Positions 54,318-64,000 of a stretch of 64,000 nucleotides of DNA are shown here, piece after piece. Source of the DNA: Scilla litardierei (lineage: Eukaryota > Streptophyta > Magnoliopsida > Asparagales > Asparagaceae); contig CM061142.1 of NCBI GenBank assembly GCA_030789695.1, positions 571,507,281-571,571,280 of the forward strand, read 5' to 3'. The stretch's first letter is position 1. The number at the start of each line of letters is the position of its first letter. The position numbers and the translations under genes were made by a program. The notes under the pieces are model-generated. The model ran no database searches and was not told the origin of the DNA. It saw only the letters and a list, made by a program, of their open reading frames with translations.

Positions 54318-55441
54318 ATGTCTTCCGCTTCAAAGAATATCGTCGCTGAGTTAAACAGAGGTGAAAAACTCAACGGCGATAATTACAAACTTTGGTCCAT
54401 CAAGATACAATACGTTTTAGAGGAGCAAGAAGTGCTCGAAACTCTAAAGAACGTAATGATTGAACCCGATTTGGGCACTATGGCCCAACACAGACGAGAC
54501 AAGGAAGCTTTTGATGCTTGGTCTCGGAAGAACAAGATATCACGCATTACGTTATTAAGCAGTATGGCTGATGACATAATGCGCATCTTTCGAGAATATG
54601 ACTTAGCCATGGACATATGGTCCAAGCTTGAGGAGAAGTTTGGTGGCACATTGGTGTCCAAACTTCGCGCCTTAACTATAAGATTTGATTCATACAAGAA
54701 ATGTCCATATCATTCCATGGGGAAACATCTGCGACATATGGCGAATCTAATCTCAGAGTTAAAGGATGCATGTCATGTGCTCACTGATGAGCAACAAATC
54801 CAAGCAGTCATACGTTCCCTACCAAATGGGTGGGACCAAATGAAGATGCATCTCACTCACAATGAGAGCATTAAGACCTTCAGCAATGTTTCCAAGCACC
54901 TCGAATTAGAGGAAGAGCGGCTTGCGGCTGCCAAGCCAAGTGCAGAAGTGCACATGGTTGCTAGTTCCTCACACGGTGGAAAGAAACGAAAAGATCGTTC
55001 GAAGTCTACTAATGAACGTAATAAGCAACCTGAGTCTACCAAGAAACCCAAACATAAGGGTGGGCACAAGAAATGGCACAAGAAGAAAGACTTGAAGAGG
55101 ATCAAGTGCTTCAAGTGCAACAAGCTCGGTCACTATGCTCGTTCGTGTACGAGTGGAGGTGACGAGGTAACTTGTAATTATACTAGTTACATATGTGTTT
55201 TTAGTTCAATATTTCTTGTGGAATCTAATCCATTTTGGATAATTGATTCAGGTGCCACCGACCACATAGCAAGGGACAGACGGTCCTTCGTGGGGTATCA
55301 CCGGATACCCCAAGGAACGAAGTGGATCTATGTAGGAAACAACACACGTGTTGAAGTGAAAGGCGTTGGGACTTGCAAGCTAGTCTTGGACAACGGCCGC
55401 ACTCTCCTACTTCATGATATCGTCTTCGCTCCAGATATTTG
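54318..55441 (+). pseudogene. Copia gag and protease, ended by a nonsense codon
   Basis: The start is the ATG at 54318 (MSSASKNIVAELNRGEKLNG); the frame is open further upstream, but those codons lie in leader-like sequence. The UBN2 gag domain covers about residues 20-215 (YKLWSIKIQYVLEEQEVLE; WSKLEEKFGG; IQAVIRSLPNGWDQ). A Lys-rich segment and a perfect CCHC knuckle CFKCNKLGHYARSC (264-277) follow, then the protease with an intact active site WIIDSGATDHI (308-318). The frame ends at 55442 in TGA, where an Arg is expected (APDI-stop-RNIISV). Capsid assembly could still be possible from this part. Confidence 0.92.
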
Positions 55442-55442
55442 A

Positions 55443-56760
55443 AGGAATATTATATCTGTGGTCGTGTTAATGGGTCTTGGTTATAGCTGGTTCTTTCTAA
55501 ATTGTAAAGTGGACTTGTTTTTGTAATAATTCCTTAATTGGCACTGGGTATGTATTTAATGGATTTATTGTATTAAATACAATGTATGACTCTTCATTTT
55601 GTAATGAAAATTTCCTTGTTACAAATTCTTTGACTTATGAGTCTGATATAATTTGTTGGCACGCAAGGCTTGGTCATATTGGACCAACACGAATGGATAG
55701 ACTTGCCAAACGTGGCCTTCTATCCAATGTTTCAAAGATTGAAATGTCGATCTGTAAACATTGCCTTGTGGGAAAATCTTGTCGCAAGCCGTTTAGAACC
55801 GACACAAGGGCCGAGGTTCCATAACAGCTCATCCATTCGGACATATGTGGTCCGATGAATGTCAAGACAAGACGCGGGATGTCCTATTTCATCACTTTTT
55901 ATTGATGATTTCACCCGATTCGGACATATCTATTTGATATCCCACAAAAGTGAAGCATTAACCTGCTTTAAAAACTATATGAGTTTAGTGGAGAATCAAT
56001 TAGATCGCAAGATTAAGGTCTTGCGAACCGATAGGGGCGGTGAATATCAATCAACAAGTTTTAAGGAACTTTGTGATGAAAAGGGCATAGTACATCAGGT
56101 AACTATGCCATATACTCCTCAACAAAATGGTGTTGCTGAAAGGAGAAATAGGAATTTAATGGAAATGGTCCGTTCAATGATGGCGCAAGCTAACTTGCCA
56201 ATCACCTTTTGGGGTGATGCATTATTAACGGCCACTTTCATTTTGAACCGCGTACCCTCGAAATCAGTTAGCTCCACTCCTTATGAGTTGTGGAACCAAA
56301 AGTCTCCTGACTTAAACATTTTAAAACCTTAGAGATGTGCATCCTACGCACATATTTCCTCCCATAAGTATGGCAAACTTGGGCCACGGGGAAGGAAATG
56401 TATCTTTATACGATACGCAGAAAACTCCAAAGGTTATGTTTTCGTTAGTCAGGAAGACAATGGTGGTCTAATTGAATTTGAGTCGAGTGATGTCACTTTC
56501 TTGGAAAACAAGTTTCCAAGACAGGGCGGGATAAGTCAGGACTTATCTCTATTTGAGATTAATGATCAAGAAGGATTACCTCATTCGAGTGGGAGAATTC
56601 TTGGTGAAGACGAAAATACGTTTCAAACTTCACCAATGGATGATACGAATGATGCTAATCCTATTCCATACGGGAATAATGATCCAAGTGGGAGCATTTC
56701 TAACAACATTCCAAGTGGGAGTGATATTAGAATTGATCTAAATTCGAGTCAATAAGGACT
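55443..56760 (+). pseudogene. Copia integrase, broken in several places
   Basis: The pre-integrase zinc finger is in 55582-55824 (CWHARLGHIGPTRMDRLAKR; CKHCLVGKS). TAA follows at 55822 before QLIHSDICGP. A one-base shift near 55895-55905 leads to the core in 55859-56332 (FIDDFTRFGHIYL; LRTDRGGEY; PQQNGVAERRNR). The three catalytic acids (D in HSDICGP, D in RTDRGG, E in VAERRN) are all present. TAG at 56330-56332 replaces a Trp codon; after it the integrase C-terminal part (KCIFIRYAENSKGYVF) and an acidic linker run on to 56755. Confidence 0.9.
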
Positions 56761-58065
56761 TGAAGAATCTCAAATACGACGTAGTAGTCGTACAAGGTTG
56801 GCTCCTCTAGATTTGAGGATGAATTTCCGCAAACCTTTATGACTTTACTACAAGATGATGACGAGCCTGCTACTTTCAAACAGGCCGTATCATGCCCTGC
56901 TAAAGACAAATGGATGGAAGCGATGAAGGAAGAGTTGGAATCCCTGAAAGTTAACCAAGTCTGGGACTTAGTTGACTTACCCAGAGGACGTAGAGCTATT
57001 AGGAACAAATGGGTTCTCAAGATCAAGCATAAGGATGATGGCTCTATAGACAGATATAAAGCTTGCCTTATCGCGAAAGGTTTTACGCACCAGAAAGGGA
57101 TAGACTACGAAGAGACCTTCTCACCTGTTGTTCATTTTACCTCGATTCGCCTGATTCTGGCAATGGTAGCTTGCTTAGACCTCGAATTACATCAGATGGA
57201 TGTAAAGATTGCCTTTCTCAATGGAGAATTGGACGAGGAGATCTATATGGAACAACCAACAGGGTTTGTAAAAGAAGGAAACGAACATAAGGTTTGTAAA
57301 CTTCGTAAATCCATATATGGTCTTAAACAAATCCTCGAGGCAATGGTATATACGATTTCAAGAAATTGTCTTATCAAATGGATTTTTCATGCTTGATGAA
57401 GACAACTGCGTATATATCAAGAGGATTAAGAGCAAGCACATTATTATGTCTCTATATGTAGATGACATTTTAATAGCCGAAAATGACAAGGGCTTTGTGA
57501 TGGATATCAAGGATTGGCTTTCATCAGTTTTTGAGATGAAAGACATGGGAGAAGCCGCGTATATCCTTGGAATTAAGATTTCAAGGAATCGTTCGAAGAG
57601 ACTTCTTTCTCTTTCACAAGAGACTTATATAAAGAAGGTTTTAGAACGGTTTAATATGTAGGACTGCAAGTCCATTGATACTCCTATAAGTAGATGCGAT
57701 AATTTATGTCTGAAATCATGTCCAAAGAACCAAAAGGAATAGGAAATTATGGAAAAAGTTCCATATTCCAGTGTAGTTGGTAGTCTTATGTACGCTATGA
57801 TGCGTACAAGACCGGACATCTGTTTTGCCGTTGGAATGGTAAGTCGTTACCAATCCAACCCAGGGCAAAGACACTGGAAAGCGGCTAAGTGGATAATGCA
57901 GTATCTTAAAGGAACTGCAGACTTACAAAAGACTATGATAAGACCAAGAAGGTAGACATAAGGTACATATCTACGCATGAGATGATAGCGGATCCGCTTA
58001 CGAAGGCGATCCCCAGAGATGTGTTTTACAAACACTCATCATCTCAAGGATTGCGTAAGAGCTGA
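56761..58065 (+). pseudogene. Copia reverse transcriptase with internally deleted RNase H
   Basis: The RT is in 56839-57396 (WMEAMKEELESLKVNQVWDL; DRYKACLIAKGFTHQKGIDY; HQMDVKIAFLNGELDEEIYM; KSIYGLKQ) and, after a shift near 57335, in 57317-57661 with the YVDD box (SLYVDDILIAEND). A TAG at 57659 is followed by MEKVPYSSVVGSLMYAMM...RTRPDICFAVG. RNase H is cut short: LKGTADLQ near 57935 jumps to YDKTKKVDIRYISTHEMIAD and PLTKAIPRDVFYKH at 57940-58060, so roughly a hundred residues with most catalytic acids are missing. This element could not complete reverse transcription with its own enzyme. Confidence 0.9.
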
Positions 58066-59078
58066 GTTGTACCAATGTAAATTCCCATGTCTGTAAATGA
58101 TCAAATTCAATAAAAGAATAAGTTCTTTTCAACATTGCATATGAAATTTTAAGAAATTTTTGTGTACATTTTTGAAATCTCAGCTAGATTTTCTAGTATG
58201 TCGGACAGATTGAGGTTGGCTCTCTCACATGAGCAACCGCCTTTATTTTATCAGACGGGTAAAATAAAGATGAGACCTGTTTAAAGTCAAAATCATCAGA
58301 CGGATGATTTAGAGTCATGACTTAAACAAAATGGTTGTATGAAAGATCTGCATCATATGGATGCTTTCAAAAGATCTATAAGGATTTGAAATCCTATCTG
58401 TCTTATGCGGGATGTGAGTCCAGAAGATTATTTGAGTAGTAAAAGGGACTCAAAGTCAGACATTTTGGTGTCTGGTTATCATCCTTACAACATCATTAAG
58501 ACATACGCTCCCTGGGAAAGGAGTGATGTTGTAATACGTATTCATACTACGTATGCATTTTGACCATTGGGTTAGAATAGTAATTGTGTTTACTATTATG
58601 TGAGACCCAAAGACCACATGGGTCTTAACTCGTTACCCTTATGGACTCTAATTGGTTCCTTAAGATTTGACTGGGTGATTGCTATCTTAGCATGTTGCTT
58701 ATGGACTATGGTTAATTCGGTCCGGCGGGGCATGTTAGAAAAGCGAGTCAAGTCAAGATCAAAAGGATCGCAAGAAGAGGAAGATTAATTTCATATTCAC
58801 ATTTGGACTTTAGAGATTCAAAGCTGGCCAGCCAATTGTAATCCAGATAGGATTCAATTGTTGAATGTAAAGTATAAGAAATGTGAATAAATAATCTAGG
58901 GTAAAGCATGCGTTGATCTACTCAACTTTGCACCTCGAGGGGTGTTGTGTATCTCTAACAAGTTGACAACAGCGGACTCTATGCGCATGACGGTCACACG
59001 GCCTATTTCTCGGTATGATAAACAGAAGAATTAAAGGAAAGATGTTTCCTTACAATCCTCTCAAGTGTGAGTGGGAGA
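58066..59078 (+). other. Copia 3' UTR and polypurine tract
   Basis: One kilobase without a supported ORF; the phrases CAGACGG and GATGATTT recur near 58250-58320. It ends AGTGTGAGTGGGAGA before the LTR; GTGGGAGA is the polypurine tract. Confidence 0.7.
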
Positions 59079-59627
59079 TGTTGGATATGGACGACATGAA
59101 TACACCCATGAGGGGATGTATGAGGGTATACGGACCTCAGATGTCGCGTGCACGAAAGCGTGCACGAAGGGAACCTTTTATCGTGTGAAAAGGACCACTC
59201 GATAAGTGGAAAAAACCACTCGATAAGTGGAAAAAGTCACTTTATAAGTGCATAAATGCACTTGATAAGTGAATGAAGAAGAGGATAAATGAATGTGCTT
59301 ATATAGGCTAATAAGCTTATAATTGGTTATTTCCTACAATAACCACCCCTAAAGCCTATAAATAGGACCCAAGGGTAAGGCATTCAATCCACACTTTTCA
59401 TGCCATAAGTTTGCATAAGGCATCTTATGTTCTTCTTCTCCCTTCCATTAAAATCCACTTCTAAATAGAGATTTAGGCGGTGAAACTCTGCTTCGATCCT
59501 CTGTGACGAAGTATCGACCGTTGTGGCGAATCCGAGGGCAAAGTTCAGAGATTACGGTGCTGTGTACGCAAACGGAAGTCTCTACTTTATTTCGATCCTA
59601 ACGTCGCTGTTTTGTAAGGATCCTACA
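59079..59627 (+). repeat. 3' LTR of the copia element (549 bp)
   Basis: Matches 51701-52249 except for nine substitutions counted by eye, with no length difference. It is followed by the duplication CCACG at 59628-59632. Confidence 0.95.
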
Positions 59628-59632
59628 CCACG

Positions 59633-60065
59633 TACTCCGGTAAGTCTGCATCGTCCACGAACTTCGCTCAACACCTGCCGTACAGCACCCAAGAGAAAAG
59701 AAACTGTACGTCAGGTAAAGTCTACATAGAAATGTTAGACTCTACTGCAAGTGTATTTAAATTTAATGCAACAGTTTACTGGTTGATTAACATGCTGAGG
59801 TTATACATGACTGGTATAGAAAGTAAACCGAGCAGGGAAAGTAAACATGTCAAGTAGTGGCTGTAGCGTGTGCTACCGACTACGGGACTAACCTAAACGG
59901 GTCAAGACAAGACGAGACAAGACGTGACAAGACACGACATGACATGACACGACAAGACACGTGTGACTCGAAGGGTTCACGCCTTACGGTTCGAGGGGGA
60001 TCAGACCCTCTCCCCGTACGCACGCTCAACCCTACCCCAACCCCAGTGTTCAAGACAAGACAAGT
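59633..60065 (-). other. Gypsy LTR, middle part
   Basis: Non-coding LTR sequence. It contains a short tandem of (G)ACAAGAC / GACACGACAT units at 59905-59960, repeated once more at 60266-60290. Confidence 0.55.
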
Positions 60066-60265
60066 CCGTACAAGGGATCACTCGGAGAGTGCCCTATTGC
60101 CCGCAAGCTGTGTATCCGTACAAGGGATCACTCGGAGAGTGCCCTATTGCCCGCAGGCTGTGTATCAGTACAAGGGATCACTCAAAGAGTGTCCTATTGC
60201 CCGCAGGCTATGTATCAGTACAAGGGATCACTCGGTGAGTGCCCTATTGCCCGCAGGCTGTGTAT
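60066..60265. repeat. Four tandem copies of a 50-bp unit in the gypsy LTR
   Basis: The unit begins GTACAAGGGATCACTCGGAG and ends GCCCGCAGGCTGTGTATC. The first, second and fourth copies are almost identical; the third has several changes (CTCAAAGAGTGTCC). Confidence 0.92.
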
Positions 60266-62456
60266 GACAAGACACGACATGACAAGACAGCGATGGTTCT
60301 TCTAGGGGGTCCACACGCACGTACACACAGGAAAAGCCCTAAGGTGTCAAAAGTAGTTGTTGCGCTTAGACTTCATCGTCAAGTCTAAGCTGTCAAGGGG
60401 TGTCCCGGATGTTATCATTTCATGTCCGGTTCTCTTTGTTTACGTTTTAACAGTTCTAAGAGTCTATGCCCTAAACACGGCCAAAAGTACAAGTGAGTAC
60501 ACTTGCCTGCGGTGGCGAGTGTGTCGTCCGTCCGGAGTGTCCCGTCCAAGTGTTGCGTCTGCGGTAGTTCGTCTGAAACAGGGTCACGGCGACGGTGTCA
60601 GGTCACGTTCTTCATCAATCCTATTAGGGTTTGTTTATAAATTTGGCGGGACTACCCTAACAGTCAAAAGTCACGTTTTTGATGTTTGATCAGTCTAAAT
60701 CGACATCTACCCTATGTGCATAGAAAATAGTCCGTTCGTCGATCTTTCCTACAGTGGCAACATTTTACAGATGCTGAAAATAAATTTAGTTCAAGTTGAC
60801 CAATTTTAGTTTAGGTTTTGGTTAGCTAAGGTGTGGGTTTTACTACTCGTTATGGAAACCAACCTCGTGATGTCGTCCAACAAGCAGAAGTCGGGTTTGA
60901 ACGGCAAAACGTCAGCGTCGTCTAGAACTCCTCGGCCGCGGGTAGCACAGCGAGGTACCTCTGGACAGCGGGGTGGTGGTGGTGTGAAATCATCGAGCTA
61001 ACAGCGATCCTCCTCCCGTTGCGAGCAGCACAACAGATCTTCACGATAACGGCGACGTCAGCTAAAAACACGTGCGTGTGGCAATGCACGTGAACTCCGA
61101 GAGTCCAAGGAGGCTGTCAGTAGATGAAGTAGGACCAGTGGAAGATGCTCGGCCTGGTGGGTGGCCGACGGCGTGAGTGTACGGTGGTGGGTGGCCGTGA
61201 GAAGCCGGAGAGTATAGATTTGCGCAACGTCCGTTGTCGCGCGTCTCAGCGGAATTCCAGCGATGAACAGTGAAAACGGGAAGTTGCAGAAGGTAAAGAA
61301 CTTCAAGACAAAGCCAATGGCTGTGGAGTTGTCGCCGGAGGTGGTTGGAGGTGGGTGTGCACGGGCGTTGAAGTTCAGTTTCCAGATCTGTCAAAAACAG
61401 CCGATACGACGTGTTCCGACGAGGATTCACGGAGCTACAGTTGGGCTATGAGCGTGAGGGAAGTTGTAGTTGGTAGGGGGTTTCGATAGGAGTCCAACGG
61501 CGGTAGGATGGTTATCGTAAGTGGCCGGATGGCTGGTGGGCGCGAGTTTTCCCGGTGGTGGTGCAGATCTGTAAAACTGTCGTTAAGTCGAGTTTGAGAG
61601 ATGTTTCGAGGAGAGAGATGGGGAAAGAGGATAAGGGGAGTTGGAGGTAATTGTGGGGTCAAAGAGGAGTCCGATGGTGGTGGAGTTCGCTGGAGGGGGT
61701 GGCCGGAGGGCAGCGGCAGGCTGTTTTTCCGGCGGCGCACAGATCTGGGCTGGGCTATCCTTTTTGTGTGTTTTCATGGAGTTTCAAGGGGTTTCAATGG
61801 GGTTTGAGGTAGAAAGAAGAGGGAGGATGGTTGTGGGGTTATTGAGGGAGATGGGGAAAGGCCGGAGGGTGGCCGGTGGTGGCCGGAGATGGCCGAAACG
61901 CTGGTTAGGAGCTGGGCGGCCATGGGGTTTTTCTTGGTGCTTTTAAGAGAGAGGGGAGAGAGAGGAGGGAGAGAAGAGAGAAGAGAGAAGAGAGAAGAGA
62001 GAAGAGAGAGGAGAGAGTGTGTGTGTGTGGCGGCCAGAGGTGACCGGAGATCTCACCGGTGATGAGGGGAGGGGAAGGCACTGGTTTGGGGAGAGTGGTG
62101 GCTGATGGGTTGCTCCATGCGTGACCTAGGTTTGGTTATGGGTTTGTTTAAAAGAGAAGATGAAGTTACTATATGGGGTGCGTTTTTAAGGGATGGGTGA
62201 GAGAGTGTGTGAGAGAGGGGGGTGCAAAGAGGGGAAAACTGGGGTGATGTTAGCCATAAAAACCATATCATGATACGTTGGAGAAAGATTTGGGATTTGA
62301 TTAGTTTTGAAATTCAAATTGATTAGTGACTAATCAACGGTTGAAAATTGATTAGGAGATATCTTCCACCACGGGCATCGGAAAAATAATCCGAAAATAC
62401 CGGGACGATCGTGGAGACGAGAAGATCAGGGCTACAGGGTCCGATCGCGTGCTACA
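60266..62456 (-). other. Gypsy LTR, distal part
   Basis: Non-coding. A GA-rich run (61946-62016) is followed by (TG)n to 62029. The words GGTGGCCGGAG and CAGATCTG recur (61570-61890). The frames at 60357-60689, 61062-61430, 61435-61740 and 61641-61946 cross this LTR on both strands without a recognisable domain. It ends at GCTACA. Confidence 0.6.
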
Positions 62457-63332
62457 CCTACCAGAAATTATCTTAAAATCAGAAACTGAGTATTGGTGCC
62501 AAAAGACCAAAATGCCCTTCCATTCAAAACTATTTTGCGATAAAACGAGCCGTGAAATGACGTTCTCAAAAATTACTATAAAATTCTACACTTCCATACG
62601 GTCACAACAGCATATCACACCGTTTATACCGAAACCAAGAAAGAGTCAAATAAAATACGCCTACGAAAAACGTACGTACACGCAGGAAATACGAACGGTC
62701 AGAAAGCGGCCATTACATTCTACCCACCTTAGAAATGATTCCGCCCTCGGAATCACTTATACTAATAATAATACTATCTATCTAATATTATACCCGCAAC
62801 TCCCATATCTACACATAAAGATCGCTAATCCTATAACTCCAAACTATGTTCCTCAATAATCCATCACAACGCGTCTCTTCACTGGATAATGATACAACTA
62901 GAATCACGCCCTAGCATCTGACTATAGATCCATATTACCGTCCACAATTCAACAATCATCATGTACCCAATATATCATCCGTCACCTTAACTCATAATTC
63001 TATTCCCCAAAATCAATGAACCAAAAACTACATCTATCCTTACCCTTAACATCTAACCTCCTAATAATACTAAAATCTATCTTCATAACATCTTATTCAT
63101 CTCAACATGTCGTATTACTTCCAAAGTCTTCTCACGTCAACTGAATAATCGAATCTTGATGCTTTAAATGTTCTACGCATTCTCATGATCACTCTAAATC
63201 ATACTATCCCATCCTAGCTACTCTTATCTATCACTCGTTCAAGTTTCAGATCGATTAAGTACTCATCTCCCTATACATAATTTCATCCAATCAGAGTTCT
63301 CCATTGGGTCCTTCACACATCGGTATTATAAA
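62457..63332 (-). other. 3' internal tail of the gypsy element
   Basis: On the minus strand, text around 62735-62765 reads GATTCCGAGGGCGGAATCAT...TAAGG, the wording that follows the pol stop in many Tekay/Del-type elements. GGAAGGGCATTTTGGTC (complement near 62510-62525) is also typical just before the 3' LTR. No pol domain can be recognised here. The plus-strand frame 62449-62859 has no domain and is not considered a gene. The segment ends with the left copy of a 9-bp target duplication (63324-63332). Confidence 0.55.
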
Positions 63333-63720
63333 GGGGAAATCACACAAAAATACCCCAACGTTTGAGGCCTCTTTCATATTAATACCTTGAACTTTTAAGT
63401 CATATACAACAGTACCTTTTTTGGTTTTTTGTTTAATTTATACCCGTTTTGCCTTTTACCCTATTCAGATAAATAATACCATAACGTTCGGGGTATCTTT
63501 CAAAAAAATACCCAAATCCCACTAAAACCCAAATCATAGGGGTATTTTTTTGAAAGATACCCCGAACGTTAGGGTATTATTTTTCTGAATATGGTAAAGG
63601 GCAAAACAGGTATAAATTAAACAAAAACCCAAAAAAGATACTGTTGTGTACGACTTAAAAGTTCGGGGTATTAATATGAAAGAGGCCCCAAACGTTGAGA
63701 TATTTTTGTGTGATTTCCCC
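63333..63720. mobile_element. Foldback MITE of Mutator type (388 bp)
   Basis: Two arms of about 180 bp are near-perfect inverted copies. Both ends read GGGGAAATCACACAAAAATA inwards, and the arms share AAAGAGGCC, TATACC(C/T) and GGGTATTTTTTTGAAAGATA text around a centre near 63525. TATTATAAA flanks it at 63324-63332 and 63721-63729, a 9-bp duplication. Long inverted arms with a 9-bp duplication point to a non-autonomous Mutator-like element. It has no ORF. Confidence 0.9.
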
Positions 63721-64000
63721 TATTATAAATAAGTCTTGGACACCTCATTCTTTTCATCCAAGGAAATCTAATCTCATATCCTTGTGTCCCAAAATCAATT
63801 AATCATCGCTATTACATATCTCATCACACACTATACCTACCAGCACATAAGATCCTATAACAATAATAGTTAGTCCCAATAATATAACAACAATAAACAT
63901 AACATTTCTAAGGGAGAAAGAAGAGAAGAGAAAGGAAAACTTAAGGCCACTGACATATTTTTAAAACATTTGGAAAAACGTGTGGAGTTGTGGTAATGGA
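63721..64000. other. Flank after the MITE, probably gypsy internal tail
   Basis: AT-rich, no ORF, no other signal; it begins with the second copy of TATTATAAA and contains an AG-rich patch at 63910-63938. It is assigned to the gypsy tail only by continuity. Confidence 0.4.

Larger units (their letters stand above)
51701..59627 (+). mobile_element. Ty1/copia retrotransposon with two LTRs (7927 bp)
   Basis: Two 549-bp LTRs (51701-52249 and 59079-59627) are flanked by CCACG at 51696-51700 and 59628-59632. Between them lie a PBS matching initiator tRNA-Met, a 2-kb leader with a GC-rich block, gag-protease, integrase, RT and a deleted RNase H, then a 1-kb 3' UTR and a PPT. By eye the LTRs differ at nine positions (about 1.6 %), so it inserted recently compared with the SIRE copies. 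Its lineage within Ty1/copia is not determined. Several stops and an RNase H deletion make it defective. Confidence 0.95.
51343..62456 (-). mobile_element. 3' LTR of a Tekay/Del-like Ty3/gypsy element, split by a copia insertion
   Basis: The plus-strand start TGTCACACCCCGCTTCCC follows directly on SIRE gag, and the proposed end GTGCTACA is at 62456. On the minus strand the LTR therefore runs TGTAGCAC...GGGTGTGACA. Without the copia element (51701-59627 plus one TSD) it is about 3.18 kb, within the range of the long Tekay/Del LTRs. The minus-strand text beyond 62456 (ATTCCGAGGGCGGAATC, ...TTTCTAAGGTGGGTAG) is the usual wording just upstream of such 3' LTRs. The partner LTR is outside the window, so the TSD cannot be checked, and the right boundary is inferred. 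Confidence 0.72.

Noticed and set aside
60066..60265. CRISPR-like array in the gypsy LTR
   Set aside because: Four adjacent 50-bp copies with no spacers; an LTR tandem repeat.
62449..62859. 136-codon plus-strand ORF near the gypsy LTR end
   Set aside because: It lies opposite the typical 3' tail of a minus-strand gypsy element, has no domain, and its composition follows the local base bias.
1..64000. tRNA, rRNA or intact host genes
   Set aside because: Both strands were scanned by eye. tRNA-like text was limited to primer-binding sites, and all recognisable host-gene text was confined to short exon fragments inside Helitron 1 and unknown exons in Helitron 2.

Overview
The window is repeat-rich nuclear DNA of a flowering plant. 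The evidence is plant-type retrotransposons (SIRE-like and Ale-like Ty1/copia, a Tekay/Del-like Ty3/gypsy LTR, an L1-type LINE with DUF4283 and zf-RVT domains), two Helitrons with CTAG ends, a Mutator-type foldback MITE, and captured fragments of plant genes (a phosphatidylglycerophosphate synthase, an R2R3-MYB and a COBRA-like gene). A eudicot seems likely but the sequence does not settle it. I see no intact host gene, tRNA, rRNA or CRISPR. Nearly every base can be assigned to a layer of nested mobile elements.

Layer 1 is a minus-strand SIRE-like copia element, the host copy. Its RT part is at 1-801 and its integrase, protease and gag-linker part at 49016-51342. Layer 2 is a second copy of the same family, also minus strand, inserted into the host copy's pol. 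It runs from 802 to 49015, has LTRs of 1822 and 1818 bp and a CTCTT target duplication, and is stretched to 48 kb by later insertions. Stripped of these it is about 12.4 kb: 5' LTR, PBS, gag, protease, integrase, RT, RNase H, an extra ORF (ORF3), PPT and 3' LTR.

The layer-2 element holds a 1537-bp solo LTR in gag (43824-45360, TSD CACCC). In a TA/CA microsatellite of its 3' region it holds a cluster of three insertions: Helitron 1 (3238-15133, plus), Helitron 2 (15196-31996, minus) and an L1 LINE (about 32004-37537, minus). The two Helitrons meet tail to tail across 62 bp of microsatellite. Helitron 1 carries exon fragments of at least three unrelated genes. Helitron 2 carries exon-like patches of an unrecognised gene, a 610-bp duplication, a roughly 795-bp tandem repeat, and a short-LTR copia derivative (18014-24770, identical 113-bp LTRs, TSD AATTG) with a 1.6-kb GC-rich tandem block in its leader.

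To the right, the host SIRE copy is interrupted by the 3' LTR (51343-62456, minus) and 3' internal tail of a Tekay/Del-like gypsy element. That LTR is itself split by a plus-strand copia element (51701-59627, two 549-bp LTRs, TSD CCACG) that also has a GC-rich block between PBS and gag. A 388-bp palindromic MITE (63333-63720, 9-bp TSD) lies in the gypsy tail.

All coding regions of the elements are broken by stop codons, frameshifts or deletions, so none is expected to move on its own now. The most notable patterns are: the palindromic ACAGTCGACTGT-type motif arrayed in the SIRE U3 and again inside the element; GC-rich hairpin-forming leaders in two different copia elements; the insertion cluster in one microsatellite; and the multi-gene capture by Helitron 1. 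I found no clear evidence for a new enzymatic or defence system.
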